This document shows, in pieces, positions 8,549-18,472 of a DNA stretch of 64,000 nt; the first letter of the stretch is position 1, and every line of letters starts with the position of its first letter. A model generated the notes under the pieces. That model worked only from the letters and a program-made list of their open reading frames with translations, was not told where the DNA came from and made no database searches. The stretch lies in the NCBI GenBank assembly GCA_017860295.1, contig JAFNAS010000015.1, forward strand, positions 17,021 through 81,020. The letters are read 5' to 3'. Position numbers and translations under genes: made by a program. The stretch comes from Bacteroidota bacterium. Its GTDB lineage: Bacteria > Bacteroidota > Bacteroidia > Bacteroidales > Paludibacteraceae.

Positions 8549-11395
8549 TCAGGTCTGACAGGAGCAGATAAGATTGCGATCACCATACGCATTATCGATG
8601 CGTCCTACCTGCAACCAAAACTTATTTTCTTTTACCCAATCAAGCGGATATGCAGCCTTGGTGCGTGAATAAGGGTGCGCCCATTCGTCGGCTGCCACTT
8701 CGTATTCGCAATGCGGCGCATTCAACAATACATTATCGTTCTTATCCGCAACACCATTTTCAATCTCCTTGATTTCGTCATAAATAACCGACATTGCCTC
8801 TACAAAGCGATCCAACTCGGCCAGCGACTCACTTTCGGTAGGTTCTACCATCAGTGTGCCGTGCACCGGGAACGAAAGCGTAGGAGCATGAAATCCGAAA
8901 TCCATCAACCGCTTTGCGATGTCGGCTTCGGTAACACCTGCCGTTGCCTTGAAGTGGCGACATTCCAAAATCATTTCGTGCCCCACTCTGCCGGTAGCAC
9001 CCGTATAGACAATACCGTAGGTGTCTTTGAGTTTCTCCGCCAGATAATTGGCATTGAGGATTGCTATTTTGGTAACTTGTGTCAAGCCTTCAGCACCCAA
9101 CATACGAATGTAACCGTACGATATCGGCAACACGCTGGCACTTCCATAAGGAGATGCAGCTACCGCATTGTATTGCACATCGCCATCGACAACCGGATGC
9201 TGCGGCAGGTATTTTGCCAAATGAGCCGCTACGCAAATAGGACCAACACCCGGGCCACCGCCACCGTGCGGGATAGCAAACGTTTTGTGCAAATTCAAAT
9301 GACACACATCGGCTCCGACAAAAGCCGGAGAGGTAAGCCCCACTTGGGCATTCATGTTGGCTCCATCCATGTACACTTGTCCTCCGTTTGCATGAACGGC
9401 ATCGCAAATTTCACGAATAGCCACTTCAAAAATACCGTGAGTCGACGGATAGGTAATCATCAAAGCGGCCAACTCATTCTTGTATTGTTCGGCCTTTGCT
9501 TTCAAAGCGGCCACATCCACATTGCCATTTTCGTCGCATGCCGTAACGACAACCTTAAAGCCAGCCTGTGCAGCACTGGCGGGATTGGTGCCGTGGGCCG
9601 AAGCCGGAATCAGCACGACGTTGCGTTGCGTTTCTCCCTTATCGGCAAAATAGTTCCGAATGGTCATCAATCCGGTATATTCACCGGCAGCTCCAGAGTT
9701 CGGTTGCAGTGTAACGGCTGCGAATCCGGTTATTTCGGCAAGATATTGTTTTAATTCACTAAACAGGATGTGATATCCCTGAGCCTGATCTGCAGGCGCA
9801 AACGGATGCATGGCACCCCAGTGAGGACTACTCAACGGAAGCATCTCGGCTGCGGCGTTCAATTTCATGGTACACGAGCCAAGCGATATCATGGAATGTG
9901 CCAGCGAAATGTCCCGGCGTTCCAATTTTTTGATGTATCGCATCAAATCCGTTTCGGAACGATAAAGGCTAAAAACTGTCTGTTGCAAATAGGCCGAGCT
10001 TCGCTTCAACGAAGCGGGTATCGCGTCCGGTTTGGTTTCGGATTGTTCTGTTGGCACCGATTTGCCAGCAGCTTCGGCAAACACAGCCACCAGCGCCTGC
10101 AATTTTTGATCGGTCGTAGTCTCGTCAATACTTACGCCCACTTCACCCGCAGCAAAATAGCGCAGATTGATCTTCTGCTGCAATGCTTTTTCTTTCAATA
10201 CCTCTACCAAAACTCCTGCGGGCAGGGTAATTTTCAACGTATCAAAAAAGTGTCTGTTATTGTTTTTGTAACCCAATCCTTCGAGAGCCGCAGAAAGTTG
10301 CAGCGTGTACGAATGAATTCGTCCGGCAATCTTTTTCAATCCTTCCGGCCCATGATAAACCGCATAAAACGAAGCCATCGTGGCCAGCAGGGCCTGTGCC
10401 GTGCAAATATTGGAGGTCGCCCTTTCGCGTTTGATATGCTGTTCGCGGGTTTGCAATGCCAAACGATAAGCCGTTTTTCCATGCACATCTTTCGAAATAC
10501 CGATGATGCGACCCGGAATATCGCGTTTGAATTCATCACGCGTTGCCATGTAAGCCGCCGACGGACCGCCGTATCCCATCGGAATACCGAAACGTTGTGT
10601 CGAACCGAAAGCGACATCGGCACCCCACTCGCCCGGAGGTGTCAACAGAGTCAATGCCAGCAAATCGGCAGCCACAGCCACCCGGCAACCATTCGCATGT
10701 GCTTTTTCCACAAACTGTGCGTACTCTTTTATCTCGCCATTGGAATCGGGATATTGTACGATAGCCCCGAATACGGGTATCGAGAAATCGAAAGTATCCA
10801 CATCTGTAACCAGCAGATTGATTCCCTGCGGAAGCGAGCGGGTTTTCAATACCGAAAGAGTTTGTGGCCAGATGTTTTGATCGACCAACAACGTATTGAC
10901 ATCCGTTTTCTGCTGATCACGACTACGGGTATTGTGAAACAGGGTCATCGCTTCGGCAGCTGCGGTAGCCTCGTCAAGAAGTGAAGCGTTTGCCAGCGGC
11001 AGCGATGTCAGTTCGGTAACAACCGTCTGAAAATTGAGCAGCGCCTCCAAACGACCTTGCGAAATCTCAGCCTGATACGGAGTATACGAGGTATACCAAA
11101 CCGGATTTTCAAATACATTTCGCCAAATCACAGCCGGAGTCACCGTGTTGTAGTAACCCATCCCGATGTAATTGGTAAAGAGTTGATTCTTCAACGCCAG
11201 ATCGTGAATATGCTCGGCATACTCCTGCTCCGAGAGAGGAACCGGCAAATTCAGCGGTGTTGTTAACCTGATGTCGGAAGGTATCGTTTGGTCGATTAAT
11301 TCATCTAAAGAGCCGACACCGATCGTAGCCAGCATTTTCGGCAGGTCGTCGCGGGTTATTCCGTTGTGACGATCAACAAATTGTTCGGATTGCAT
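8549..11395 (-). CDS. gcvP: Glycine dehydrogenase (decarboxylating), P protein
   Basis: The PLP-dependent P protein of the glycine cleavage system: it decarboxylates glycine and passes the aminomethyl group to the lipoyl arm of GcvH. At 948 residues it is the long form with both halves fused, in contrast to the split GcvPA/GcvPB of many other bacteria. The PLP lysine is Lys704 (NLHKTFAIP), followed by the glycine-rich PHGGGGPGVGP loop. The start MQSEQFVDRHNGI is the usual N terminus. The H, T and L proteins are not in this window. Confidence 0.97.
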   Translation of the reverse strand: MQSEQFVDRHNGITRDDLPKMLATIGVGSLDELIDQTIPSDIRLTTPLNLPVPLSEQEYAEHIHDLALKNQLFTNYIGMGYYNTVTPAVIWRNVFENPVWYTSYTPYQAEISQGRLEALLNFQTVVTELTSLPLANASLLDEATAAAEAMTLFHNTRSRDQQKTDVNTLLVDQNIWPQTLSVLKTRSLPQGINLLVTDVDTFDFSIPVFGAIVQYPDSNGEIKEYAQFVEKAHANGCRVAVAADLLALTLLTPPGEWGADVAFGSTQRFGIPMGYGGPSAAYMATRDEFKRDIPGRIIGISKDVHGKTAYRLALQTREQHIKRERATSNICTAQALLATMASFYAVYHGPEGLKKIAGRIHSYTLQLSAALEGLGYKNNNRHFFDTLKITLPAGVLVEVLKEKALQQKINLRYFAAGEVGVSIDETTTDQKLQALVAVFAEAAGKSVPTEQSETKPDAIPASLKRSSAYLQQTVFSLYRSETDLMRYIKKLERRDISLAHSMISLGSCTMKLNAAAEMLPLSSPHWGAMHPFAPADQAQGYHILFSELKQYLAEITGFAAVTLQPNSGAAGEYTGLMTIRNYFADKGETQRNVVLIPASAHGTNPASAAQAGFKVVVTACDENGNVDVAALKAKAEQYKNELAALMITYPSTHGIFEVAIREICDAVHANGGQVYMDGANMNAQVGLTSPAFVGADVCHLNLHKTFAIPHGGGGPGVGPICVAAHLAKYLPQHPVVDGDVQYNAVAASPYGSASVLPISYGYIRMLGAEGLTQVTKIAILNANYLAEKLKDTYGIVYTGATGRVGHEMILECRHFKATAGVTEADIAKRLMDFGFHAPTLSFPVHGTLMVEPTESESLAELDRFVEAMSVIYDEIKEIENGVADKNDNVLLNAPHCEYEVAADEWAHPYSRTKAAYPLDWVKENKFWLQVGRIDNAYGDRNLICSCQT

Positions 11396-11421
11396 TACTG
11401 ATAGTAAGATTAAAGAAATTG

Positions 11422-11460
11422 CTTTTTACAAGGTTCTGGTAATATAGTACTTGTAAAAAG
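11422..11460 (-). promoter_or_regulatory. Inverted repeat in the gcvP leader
   Basis: CTTTTTACAAG and CTTGTAAAAAG form a perfect 11-base inverted repeat with a 17-base spacer, 27-65 bases before the gcvP start and downstream of its -7 box. It could be an operator for a dimeric regulator or an RNA hairpin in the leader. It does not resemble the glycine riboswitch, and the 17-base spacer is too long for a standard Rex operator. Confidence 0.5.
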
Positions 11461-11483
11461 TTTTGATTTTTAATTTATGCATC

Positions 11484-11491
11484 CAAAGGTA
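11484..11491 (-). promoter_or_regulatory. -7 box of gcvP
   Basis: Minus-strand TACCTTTG, a perfect TAnnTTTG, 89 bases upstream of the gcvP ATG. It sits immediately upstream of the leader inverted repeat. Confidence 0.6.
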
Positions 11492-11778
11492 CATCACTTT
11501 TATCAAAACTGAAAAGAAAACCCATCTAACTTATTGACAACTATAAGAGTGAAAGCATTTCTCATAGAATTATTGCAGATCGTTAGCAAAGCATAACATA
11601 TTCAATAAAATTGAAATACATTGCATGCAAAACGACACAAAGATCATCAACTCACAATTCACCTGATGCACAATGACGGAATAGCAGACCATTCAGTTTT
11701 ATCTTATTAATTTTCTTTGGATATCTGATGCCAATGATTCGTTATAGTGAACCACTGATTTAAATTCTGGTTCATAGA

Positions 11779-12731
11779 TCATTCTCCACGAATCTCTTTC
11801 CCTAATCTATCCATCTGCGATGGGGCACTGCCGTGACGGATAAGAATATTGCCGCTGTTATCCAACAACATATACCACGGAATCACGATTGCTCCATTCC
11901 GATCATATAACTTCCCCAGTGCTGCATCCAACGTTTTGTTTGCCCTTACATGATATCCTTCCAGACGGCAATATTTAATCATGTTTTCCCATTGTACAGC
12001 ATCCTGATCGCGATCGAGAGAGATATATACAGCATCGGAATGTCGTTTGGTTTCAAGAGTTTTTGCAGCTCGTCGCTGTGTGCAAATTCAGCTTTACACG
12101 GGCCACACCAGGTCGCCCACACATCGACAAATATTTTAGGCTTACCGATTGCTTTTGCAATCTCAGCCAGACTGTCTTTGTTTTAATAGTCCTCCACAAA
12201 TTTCATTTGTGCGTTGAAAGCGGTAGTTGCCGTCTGATGAGACTTTACAATTTTCTCAATCAAAGGAGAGATGAATGGAATATATGCGCTTTGTGGATAG
12301 GCCGATTTGAAATCGTCAAACAATCCGATCAACTCCTTTTCATATCGATCCTGAGAGCATTCTTCATACAAATAAGAGGCAATATAATCTTCCTGTACAT
12401 TGATCGGTAAATACTTTTTACTCTCGTTTATCTTATTGATTTTGTTTTGTTTCGACTTACTGGTTTCTTCCAATTTCTCCCGTATAAAATTACCATGCAT
12501 GTATATCTGAAAATAGACATAACACTCTGCATAATAGCGAAACCTCTGCGATTGCAAAGTTTTGGGATTAGAAAATAATGGCTGTTTAAAAACTTCTTTC
12601 CACAAAACGGCAAAATCGGGAGCAAATGTTTTCATCATACCCTGTCCCACCATCAAATCTTTCATCCATGCTACAGTAACCAAAACAGCATCGTAATAGC
12701 AATTTCTGTCTGCTTTTATCAGAGAAATCAT
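11779..12731 (-). pseudogene. Thioredoxin/TlpA-family gene split by an in-frame TAA
   Basis: Two open segments lie in the same frame, separated only by a TAA at 12183-12185. The upstream segment (12731 to 12186) gives the helical N-terminal part found before the thioredoxin fold in this Bacteroidota family, ending AAFNAQMKFVEDY. The downstream segment continues NKDSLAEIAKAIGKPKIFVD, then the redox-active WATWCGPCKAEF (CxxC), a YISLDRD strand and the cis-Pro-type AIVIPWYMLLD, ending at 11779. Intact relatives read through this junction and have extra residues upstream, which are missing here. I infer a pseudogene with a nonsense mutation and loss of the signal-peptide end. A sequencing error at one base would also explain the stop. 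Confidence 0.75.
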
Positions 12732-12897
12732 CTTAAACAGACAACAGCGCTACAGCTTATAGGCAAACCGTAAAAAAACTTGACAATGAAACGAAGATTC
12801 AATATTTCATCATAAATGGGTCTTGCTTTTTCTTGAAATTGAGGCGGGCTGAAATGGAATAATAAGAAGTCAAAATAACTTCCACAATTATTAACCC

Positions 12898-12919
12898 CTA
12901 AAAAAACAGTACCTTTGTT
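12898..12919 (+). promoter_or_regulatory. Promoter-like element upstream of the M6 protease
   Basis: Plus-strand CTAAAAAAACAGTACCTTTG contains a perfect TACCTTTG -7 box at 12910-12917. The same 22-base block recurs with one change at 31147-31168 before a secreted-protein gene. The distance to the protease start is about 215 bases, so the leader would be long. It may instead drive something short in 12925-13132. Confidence 0.4.
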
Positions 12920-13132
12920 CGATTTTAAAGAATAAATAGTGTTGTTGGATTTCATTGTAGAATGCTCCGAATATGTAAAATATGGCATGCTGTTTTACAG
13001 CAACATAACTGATCGTTCAGGCATGATACGATCACTTTTAAATCACAAAACATGCTAAAAGGATACTATTTTATTGGTTTTTAACGTTAAAAGCAATATT
13101 TTTGACCTGAATACTTTATAAAACGTCAACTC

Positions 13133-16100
13133 GTGAAGAAAAACCTTTTTATTTTATTGTTTCTGCTCTCATGTGCCATTCAAGTAGCAGCCGTATCGGC
13201 CTTTCCCAAGCCGGTTAAAATCACACAACCAGATGGAACTGTCGTCACCGTTATTCAAAAAGGAGATGAACATTTCCACTGGATGGAAACTACCGATGGT
13301 ATCACTTTGATGAAAAACAGCACAGGATATATCACCTACGCCACTAAGGATACCAAAGGTAACATGACCGCTTCCGACGTTATTGCACAAGATGTATCAG
13401 CACGTTCGACAAAAGTAAAAAGTTTTCTGGCAACTCAAACCGAAAAGGTGTTTTTCAGTCAGGCTCAGCTCGATTCTGTAAGTTCTCGAAGTAAAACATC
13501 GTCTCTATTTCAACAGCAAAAAAGCGCAGCTGCTCCTACCGGTACTGTTAAAATTCTGGTTGTACTGATGTCATTCAAAGACGTAGCATTCTCTAAAACT
13601 ACAACCGACTTCAATAACTTATTCAACCAAACCGGATACTCCACCAATAACAACCAAAGTTCCGTAAAAGAGTACTTCGACGCCAATTCGTACGGTAAGT
13701 TTTCTATGTCATTCGATGTGAAAGGTCCGTACGTAGCTGCCAACAATCGGGTATATTACGGCAAAGATGTAGGTGGAACGGAAGGTAACGACCAACACCC
13801 CGATTCGTTAGTACAAGAGGCCATCAGAGCTATCCACACAAACGACCCCACGTTTAGTTTTGCCGATTACAGTGCCATCAGCATTATTTTCGCCGGTAAC
13901 GGACAAGAATTCACCGGCGTAACCACAGATGCAATCTGGTCGCACCAGAACGATTTCACTCCACCCAGTTATTGCTCTATTACCCATTACCTTTGTACAC
14001 CAGAGTTGTATGCCAACTCAACCAGCATCACTTGTACCATGGGGGTCCTTTGCCATGAACTGAACCATGTGATCGGAGCTCCCGATTATTATGACACCAA
14101 TTACGACAACACAGGAGACGGATCTTTTGTCGGTACCGGCGATTGGGATTTGATGGCCGAAGGAAGCTGGAACAGCATCGGATCCAATTATTACGGCACC
14201 TGTCCGCCCAATCTGACACTCTATCAAAAATATCGCTATGGATGGATTACCCCTACCACTCTGACATCATCTACCACGGTCAGTAACATGGCTGCAAATG
14301 GTACGAAAGGGGAAGCCTATATTATAAACACTCCGACTCGCGGAGAATATTATCTGCTTGAGAACAGACAGCAAAGCGGCTATGACAGTGCATTACCCGG
14401 ACACGGCCTGATGATCTACCACATAGCCAAATATGCCGACGATTTATTTTATAACCTGAATATTACAGCGCCGCAAAAAGTATATCCTGTCTGTGCTTCG
14501 GCATCCACCGACCCATCGTCTACAGTAGCGTCATACGGCACTATCAACTCGGGAGGTTGCCCTTTTCCGGGCACATCGGGCAAGACTTCGTTTACCGATA
14601 GCACCACGCCATCGGCAAAAGCATGGAGCGGATCCAACAACCTGAAACCCATCACCGACATCACGGAAAGTAACGGAACGATCTCATTCAGCTTTATGAA
14701 AAATCAGGCCGTAGCGCCAAGCCCGCTAAACCTGACAGGAAAAGTAACAGGCTCCAATCTCGTCCTTTCTTGGAATAAACCGACCAATATGCCGGTTCTG
14801 TCCGATAGTATCAAAGAACAGCATTGGGATGGAAGCAGTCAGGATGGCTCTCTATATACCAACTCTCAAACAACCTGGTCGTGTGGACAAATGTACAGTG
14901 TAGACTCTCTGAAACAATATGTTGGCAAAAAATGGACAGGCGTTAAATTTATGCCAACCGATGGAAATGCTTCCAATTATTACATCGAACTTTACAAAAT
15001 TAACTCAGTATCGACCTCTAGCAATACCATGTCGGCTACTCTGCTACAAAGCCAAGCAATTAGCGGAGTAACTGCTGATAGCTGGAATGAATTCACATTC
15101 ACTAGTCCCGTCACCATTCAGTCTGGCATCAACTATGGCGTTGCCGTAAAATATACCTCTTCAAGCGGATATACCCCTTCGGTTGACCGTGGACCGCAAA
15201 TACGCACTGCAAGCGGATTTAACTGCGGAGCATTTTATGGCACCTCACCCTCTTTTTCGTTGCTTGATAACTCATCGTTGGATTATAATTTTAATGTCAG
15301 AGGATTGATTAATATCGGTAATCCTATCAGTTACAACGTATACTATAACAACACGTTGATTGGCACCTCGGATACTCTCTCCTATTCCGTTCCTTCGGCA
15401 TCTCTCGGCACATATTGCATCCAGACGGTCAACAGTGGAATAACTGGGGCTGAAGCTTGTCTGGATTATGAGGCAAGTTATACCATTGCAACAACAGCCA
15501 ACCCCTCAGCAGGAGGAACAGTTAGCGGAGCAGGAAACTATGCTTCCGGATCAAATTGTGTACTGAAAGCTACGGCCAACTCAGGATATACATTTGTAAA
15601 CTGGACAGAAAACGGAACGATATTCTCGACATTATCAACGGATACTTTTACGGTCAGTTCGGCTCACAACCTACTGGCAAATTTTGCGATAGACGACAGC
15701 AAACATGCTGTTACCGTTACCATCAACCCTTCAAGCGGAGGCTCTGTAAGCGGAACAGGTGTCTATGCCAATGGAGTAAACTGCACACTCACGGCAACTG
15801 CCAATACCGGTTATACATTCGCCAACTGGACCCTGAACGGAGCTATCGTTTCTACCAGTGCCAGCTATACTTTCGCTGTAAATACAAATGTTGCGTTGAC
15901 AGCCAACTTTACCATCAACAGCTATGCGGTAACAACAACACCTAGCCCTTCCGCCGGAGGCACTGTCACCGGAGCAGGCTCGTATGTTTACGGTTCCAGT
16001 TGTACCGTTACTGCAACGCCGAATACAGGCTATACATTCACCAACTGGACCGAAAATGGGGTTGTGCTTTCTACCGATCCCAGTTATACATTTACAGTGG

Positions 16101-16579
16101 GTGCTGCGCATACCCTGACGGCTGTCTTTACAATCAACCAATATACCGTCTCGGCAACGGCATACCCAACCACAGGTGGTACGATAAACGGCACCGGAAC
16201 CTACGACTACGGATCCAATTGCACCCTCAGCGCCATACCTTCGAGCGGCTCTTCTTTTGCCTATTGGACGGAAAACGGATCCATCGTCTCTACTGCGGCA
16301 AATTACACACTCGCTATCATTGACGATCATACTCTGGTGGCTAACTTTACATCCTCCTCCCCATTGATCTACAATTATAGCTCAAGCAGTAATGGACATA
16401 CCATATCTCCGCAAATTGTCGGACTCGATACCGGAGCAAAGATTTACGTCTATTTTCCGGATGGCAGGTTATACAAAGTAGTAACCAATACCAGTTACAA
16501 TACTACTATCGACTTACCTCAAGGTGTTTGGATCATTAAAGCCGGATCAAAAGCCGCTAAAGTGATCGTAACAAATTAA
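13133..16579 (+). CDS. Secreted M6 family metalloprotease with InlB-like repeats and type IX tail
   Basis: An 1148-residue secreted zinc protease. Translation appears to begin at GTG 13133 (KKNLFILLFLLS signal peptide). A propeptide-like region spans about 25-140. The M6 (immune inhibitor A-like) catalytic domain spans about 145-520, with the zinc site HELNHVIGAPDYYD at 308-321 (ligands His308 and His312, catalytic Glu309) and the family GTGDWDLMAEGSWN met-turn. A beta-sandwich region at 530-780 is followed by four bacterial repeats of about 73 residues, each with GYTFxNWTxNG. The C terminus (FPDGRLYKVV to WIIKAGSKAAKVIVTN) looks like a type IX sorting domain. It is probably exported by Sec, then PorV/type IX. 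It likely feeds peptides to the adjacent transporter. Confidence 0.92.
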   Translation: MKKNLFILLFLLSCAIQVAAVSAFPKPVKITQPDGTVVTVIQKGDEHFHWMETTDGITLMKNSTGYITYATKDTKGNMTASDVIAQDVSARSTKVKSFLATQTEKVFFSQAQLDSVSSRSKTSSLFQQQKSAAAPTGTVKILVVLMSFKDVAFSKTTTDFNNLFNQTGYSTNNNQSSVKEYFDANSYGKFSMSFDVKGPYVAANNRVYYGKDVGGTEGNDQHPDSLVQEAIRAIHTNDPTFSFADYSAISIIFAGNGQEFTGVTTDAIWSHQNDFTPPSYCSITHYLCTPELYANSTSITCTMGVLCHELNHVIGAPDYYDTNYDNTGDGSFVGTGDWDLMAEGSWNSIGSNYYGTCPPNLTLYQKYRYGWITPTTLTSSTTVSNMAANGTKGEAYIINTPTRGEYYLLENRQQSGYDSALPGHGLMIYHIAKYADDLFYNLNITAPQKVYPVCASASTDPSSTVASYGTINSGGCPFPGTSGKTSFTDSTTPSAKAWSGSNNLKPITDITESNGTISFSFMKNQAVAPSPLNLTGKVTGSNLVLSWNKPTNMPVLSDSIKEQHWDGSSQDGSLYTNSQTTWSCGQMYSVDSLKQYVGKKWTGVKFMPTDGNASNYYIELYKINSVSTSSNTMSATLLQSQAISGVTADSWNEFTFTSPVTIQSGINYGVAVKYTSSSGYTPSVDRGPQIRTASGFNCGAFYGTSPSFSLLDNSSLDYNFNVRGLINIGNPISYNVYYNNTLIGTSDTLSYSVPSASLGTYCIQTVNSGITGAEACLDYEASYTIATTANPSAGGTVSGAGNYASGSNCVLKATANSGYTFVNWTENGTIFSTLSTDTFTVSSAHNLLANFAIDDSKHAVTVTINPSSGGSVSGTGVYANGVNCTLTATANTGYTFANWTLNGAIVSTSASYTFAVNTNVALTANFTINSYAVTTTPSPSAGGTVTGAGSYVYGSSCTVTATPNTGYTFTNWTENGVVLSTDPSYTFTVGAAHTLTAVFTINQYTVSATAYPTTGGTINGTGTYDYGSNCTLSAIPSSGSSFAYWTENGSIVSTAANYTLAIIDDHTLVANFTSSSPLIYNYSSSSNGHTISPQIVGLDTGAKIYVYFPDGRLYKVVTNTSYNTTIDLPQGVWIIKAGSKAAKVIVTN
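15479..16350 (+). repeat. Four tandem InlB B-repeat-like domains inside the M6 protease
   Basis: Four consecutive coding units of about 72-76 residues begin near 15479, 15708, 15923 and 16142. Each has the pattern PSxGGTVxGxGxYxxGxNC, a GYTFxNWTxNG core and an ANFT-like end. They match the divergent InlB B-repeat class of surface proteins, thought to act as stalks or carbohydrate/cell-wall contacts. Confidence 0.85.
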
Positions 16580-16590
16580 TTACAATAGAT

Positions 16591-16623
16591 AACAGATCAG
16601 ATAATCTTATTATCTGATCTGTT
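16591..16623 (+). terminator. Perfect hairpin after the M6 protease
   Basis: AACAGATCAGATAA pairs exactly with TTATCTGATCTGTT over 14 bases with a 5-base loop, 12 bases after the stop. There is no strong T run, so termination may be weak. Confidence 0.6.
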
Positions 16624-16674
16624 ATAGCAAATTTAGATTCGTATTATTTTCTAATCCTAATAAGTATTCATTTT

Positions 16675-18342
16675 ATGTTTAAAGAACACCCCAAAGGACT
16701 TTTTGCTCTCGCATTGGCTAACACCGGTGAGCGCTTCGGCTACTACACGATGTTAGCCATTTTTACATTATTTCTTCAGGCTAAATTCGGTTTCGACACG
16801 TCGCAGACCAGTTCTTATTTCAGTTGGTTTCTGGGCGCAGTTTACCTCACTCCCCTTTTGGGCGGATTCCTTGCCGACAAATGGCTTGGTTACGGACGCA
16901 CCATCATGATAGGTATTGTGGTGATGTTTGCCGGATATCTTTTACTAGCCATTCCTAACAACGATCGCACCTTCTCGTTGATAGCAATGGTGTCGGCACT
17001 GGCAATGATTTCACTGGGTACCGGACTCTTTAAAGGCAACCTGCAGGTACTGGTCGGAAATCTTTACGACGATCCAAAATACAGCAACAAACGGGACTTG
17101 GCTTTCAGCATTTTTTATATGTGTATCAATATCGGCGCTTTTTTTGCTCCTTCTGCAGCCGAATGGATTACCAACTACAATCTCAACCAATATCATCTGA
17201 CCTACGACGCCCATATTCCCTCGTTGGCTCACCAACTTTTAGAAGGAACCATCTCGTCTGACGGATTGGCTCAGCTTACCTCTTTGGCGGCCGAACAGGG
17301 CACCAAACTGTCACTTACCGATTTTTCAAGTCTCTATATTGAGAAACTGAGCACCTCTTATAATTACGGTTTCGGTATTGCCTGCATTTCACTGATCATC
17401 TCTATTGCCATTTTCGTATTCTTCAAAAAAACCTACAAACATGCCGACTACAATGCCAACAAACCGACGGCGACCTCGCATGTGGAAGAGCTGACGCCCA
17501 AACAGACCCGCGAACGTATCTTTGCTTTGTTGATGGTATTTGCTGTGGTTGTCTTCTTCTGGATGTCGTTCCACCAAAATGGACTGACGATGACATTCTT
17601 TGCACGTGACTACACGGCAAGTTCCGTTTCGGGACTGAACCGTATCGGTTTTTCATTGGCAACCATGGTTCTTCTGATAGCGGCTATTTATAGCATTGCC
17701 AATATTTTTCAATCGAAAACAGGAAAAGGAAAAACCATTTCGGGACTCTTTTTGACGGCTTCATTGGGGGCTATTGCTCTTGTGTATGCCAACATGGAAC
17801 CTTCGATGAAAATCACGCCTCAAATCTTCCAACAGTTCAATCCGTTCTTTGTAATCGTATTGACACCGCTATCGATAGGTATTTTCTCATGGCTTGCCAA
17901 AAAGAAGAAAGAACCCTCGGCACCACGTAAAATCAGTTTTGGAATGGTGATTGCCGCTGCAGGTTTTGCTCTGCTGGCATTCGGCTCTTTAGGTCTGCTC
18001 TCTCCTACTGAACTCAAAGCTACCGGTGGCGTAAGTTCCACCCTGGTTTCACCCGACTGGTTAATTAGTACCTATCTAGTACTGACTTTTGCCGAACTAT
18101 TCCTCAGTCCGATGGGCATTTCGTTTGTTTCGCGTGTGGCACCTCCCAAATACAAAGGTCTGATGATGGGCGGTTGGTTCGGCGCTACGGCACTGGGCAA
18201 TAAGTTGACGGGCGTTATCGGCGATCTTTGGGGCGGTGGCATGGAACTGTGGATGGTATGGGGCGTATTGGTGCTCTGCTGTCTGGTTTCGGCCATCTTT
18301 ATGTTTGCCATGCTGAAAAAGTTGGAGGCAATTACAGAATAA
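16675..18342 (+). CDS. POT/PTR2 family proton-coupled peptide transporter
   Basis: A 555-residue inner-membrane major-facilitator protein that imports di- and tripeptides with protons. The family start is clear: EHPKGLFALALANTGERFGYYTMLAIFTLFL (contains the ExxERFxYY motif, here ERFGYY), then LTPLLGGFLADKWLGYGRTI. About 12-14 membrane segments are present, with a hydrophilic insert near 180-225. The C-terminal FAELFLSPMGISFVSRVAPPK is the second POT signature. It follows the secreted protease by 95 bases, which fits peptide scavenging. Confidence 0.94.
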   Translation: MFKEHPKGLFALALANTGERFGYYTMLAIFTLFLQAKFGFDTSQTSSYFSWFLGAVYLTPLLGGFLADKWLGYGRTIMIGIVVMFAGYLLLAIPNNDRTFSLIAMVSALAMISLGTGLFKGNLQVLVGNLYDDPKYSNKRDLAFSIFYMCINIGAFFAPSAAEWITNYNLNQYHLTYDAHIPSLAHQLLEGTISSDGLAQLTSLAAEQGTKLSLTDFSSLYIEKLSTSYNYGFGIACISLIISIAIFVFFKKTYKHADYNANKPTATSHVEELTPKQTRERIFALLMVFAVVVFFWMSFHQNGLTMTFFARDYTASSVSGLNRIGFSLATMVLLIAAIYSIANIFQSKTGKGKTISGLFLTASLGAIALVYANMEPSMKITPQIFQQFNPFFVIVLTPLSIGIFSWLAKKKKEPSAPRKISFGMVIAAAGFALLAFGSLGLLSPTELKATGGVSSTLVSPDWLISTYLVLTFAELFLSPMGISFVSRVAPPKYKGLMMGGWFGATALGNKLTGVIGDLWGGGMELWMVWGVLVLCCLVSAIFMFAMLKKLEAITE

Positions 18343-18375
18343 ATATCCGGTAAACTAAACCGAATTTTATTACTA

Positions 18376-18416
18376 TTAAGGCATTAAGAGAAAATCTCTT
18401 AATGCCTTAATTCTTT
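18376..18416 (+). terminator. Strong hairpin terminator after the peptide transporter
   Basis: TTAAGGCATTAAGAGA pairs perfectly with TCTCTTAATGCCTTAA (16 bases, 3-base loop), followed by TTCTTTT, 33 bases after the stop. Confidence 0.8.
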
Positions 18417-18472
18417 TAGAGTCGCACAAAGTACATCACAAAGAGCATTAAAAAAGAAGCCGTCGTCTGCAT

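Larger units (their letters stand above)
11396..11778. other. Intergenic region, gcvP leader and unannotated AT-rich DNA
   Basis: 383 bases between gcvP and the broken thioredoxin-family gene. The half nearest gcvP contains a -7 box and an inverted repeat, listed separately. Nothing is recognised in 11500-11778. Confidence 0.6.

Noticed and set aside
8675..9754. Long plus-strand open frame (359 codons)
   Set aside because: It lies wholly antisense to gcvP, matches no family, and its composition is the mirror of a real coding strand.
9770..10984. Second long plus-strand open frame (404 codons)
   Set aside because: Also antisense to gcvP; Cys/Arg/His-rich shadow with no recognisable domain.
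12728..12988. Minus-strand open frame ending in an ATGA overlap with the broken thioredoxin-family gene
   Set aside because: It runs through the plus-strand promoter element at 12898-12919 and resembles no protein. I do not treat it as the missing N terminus.
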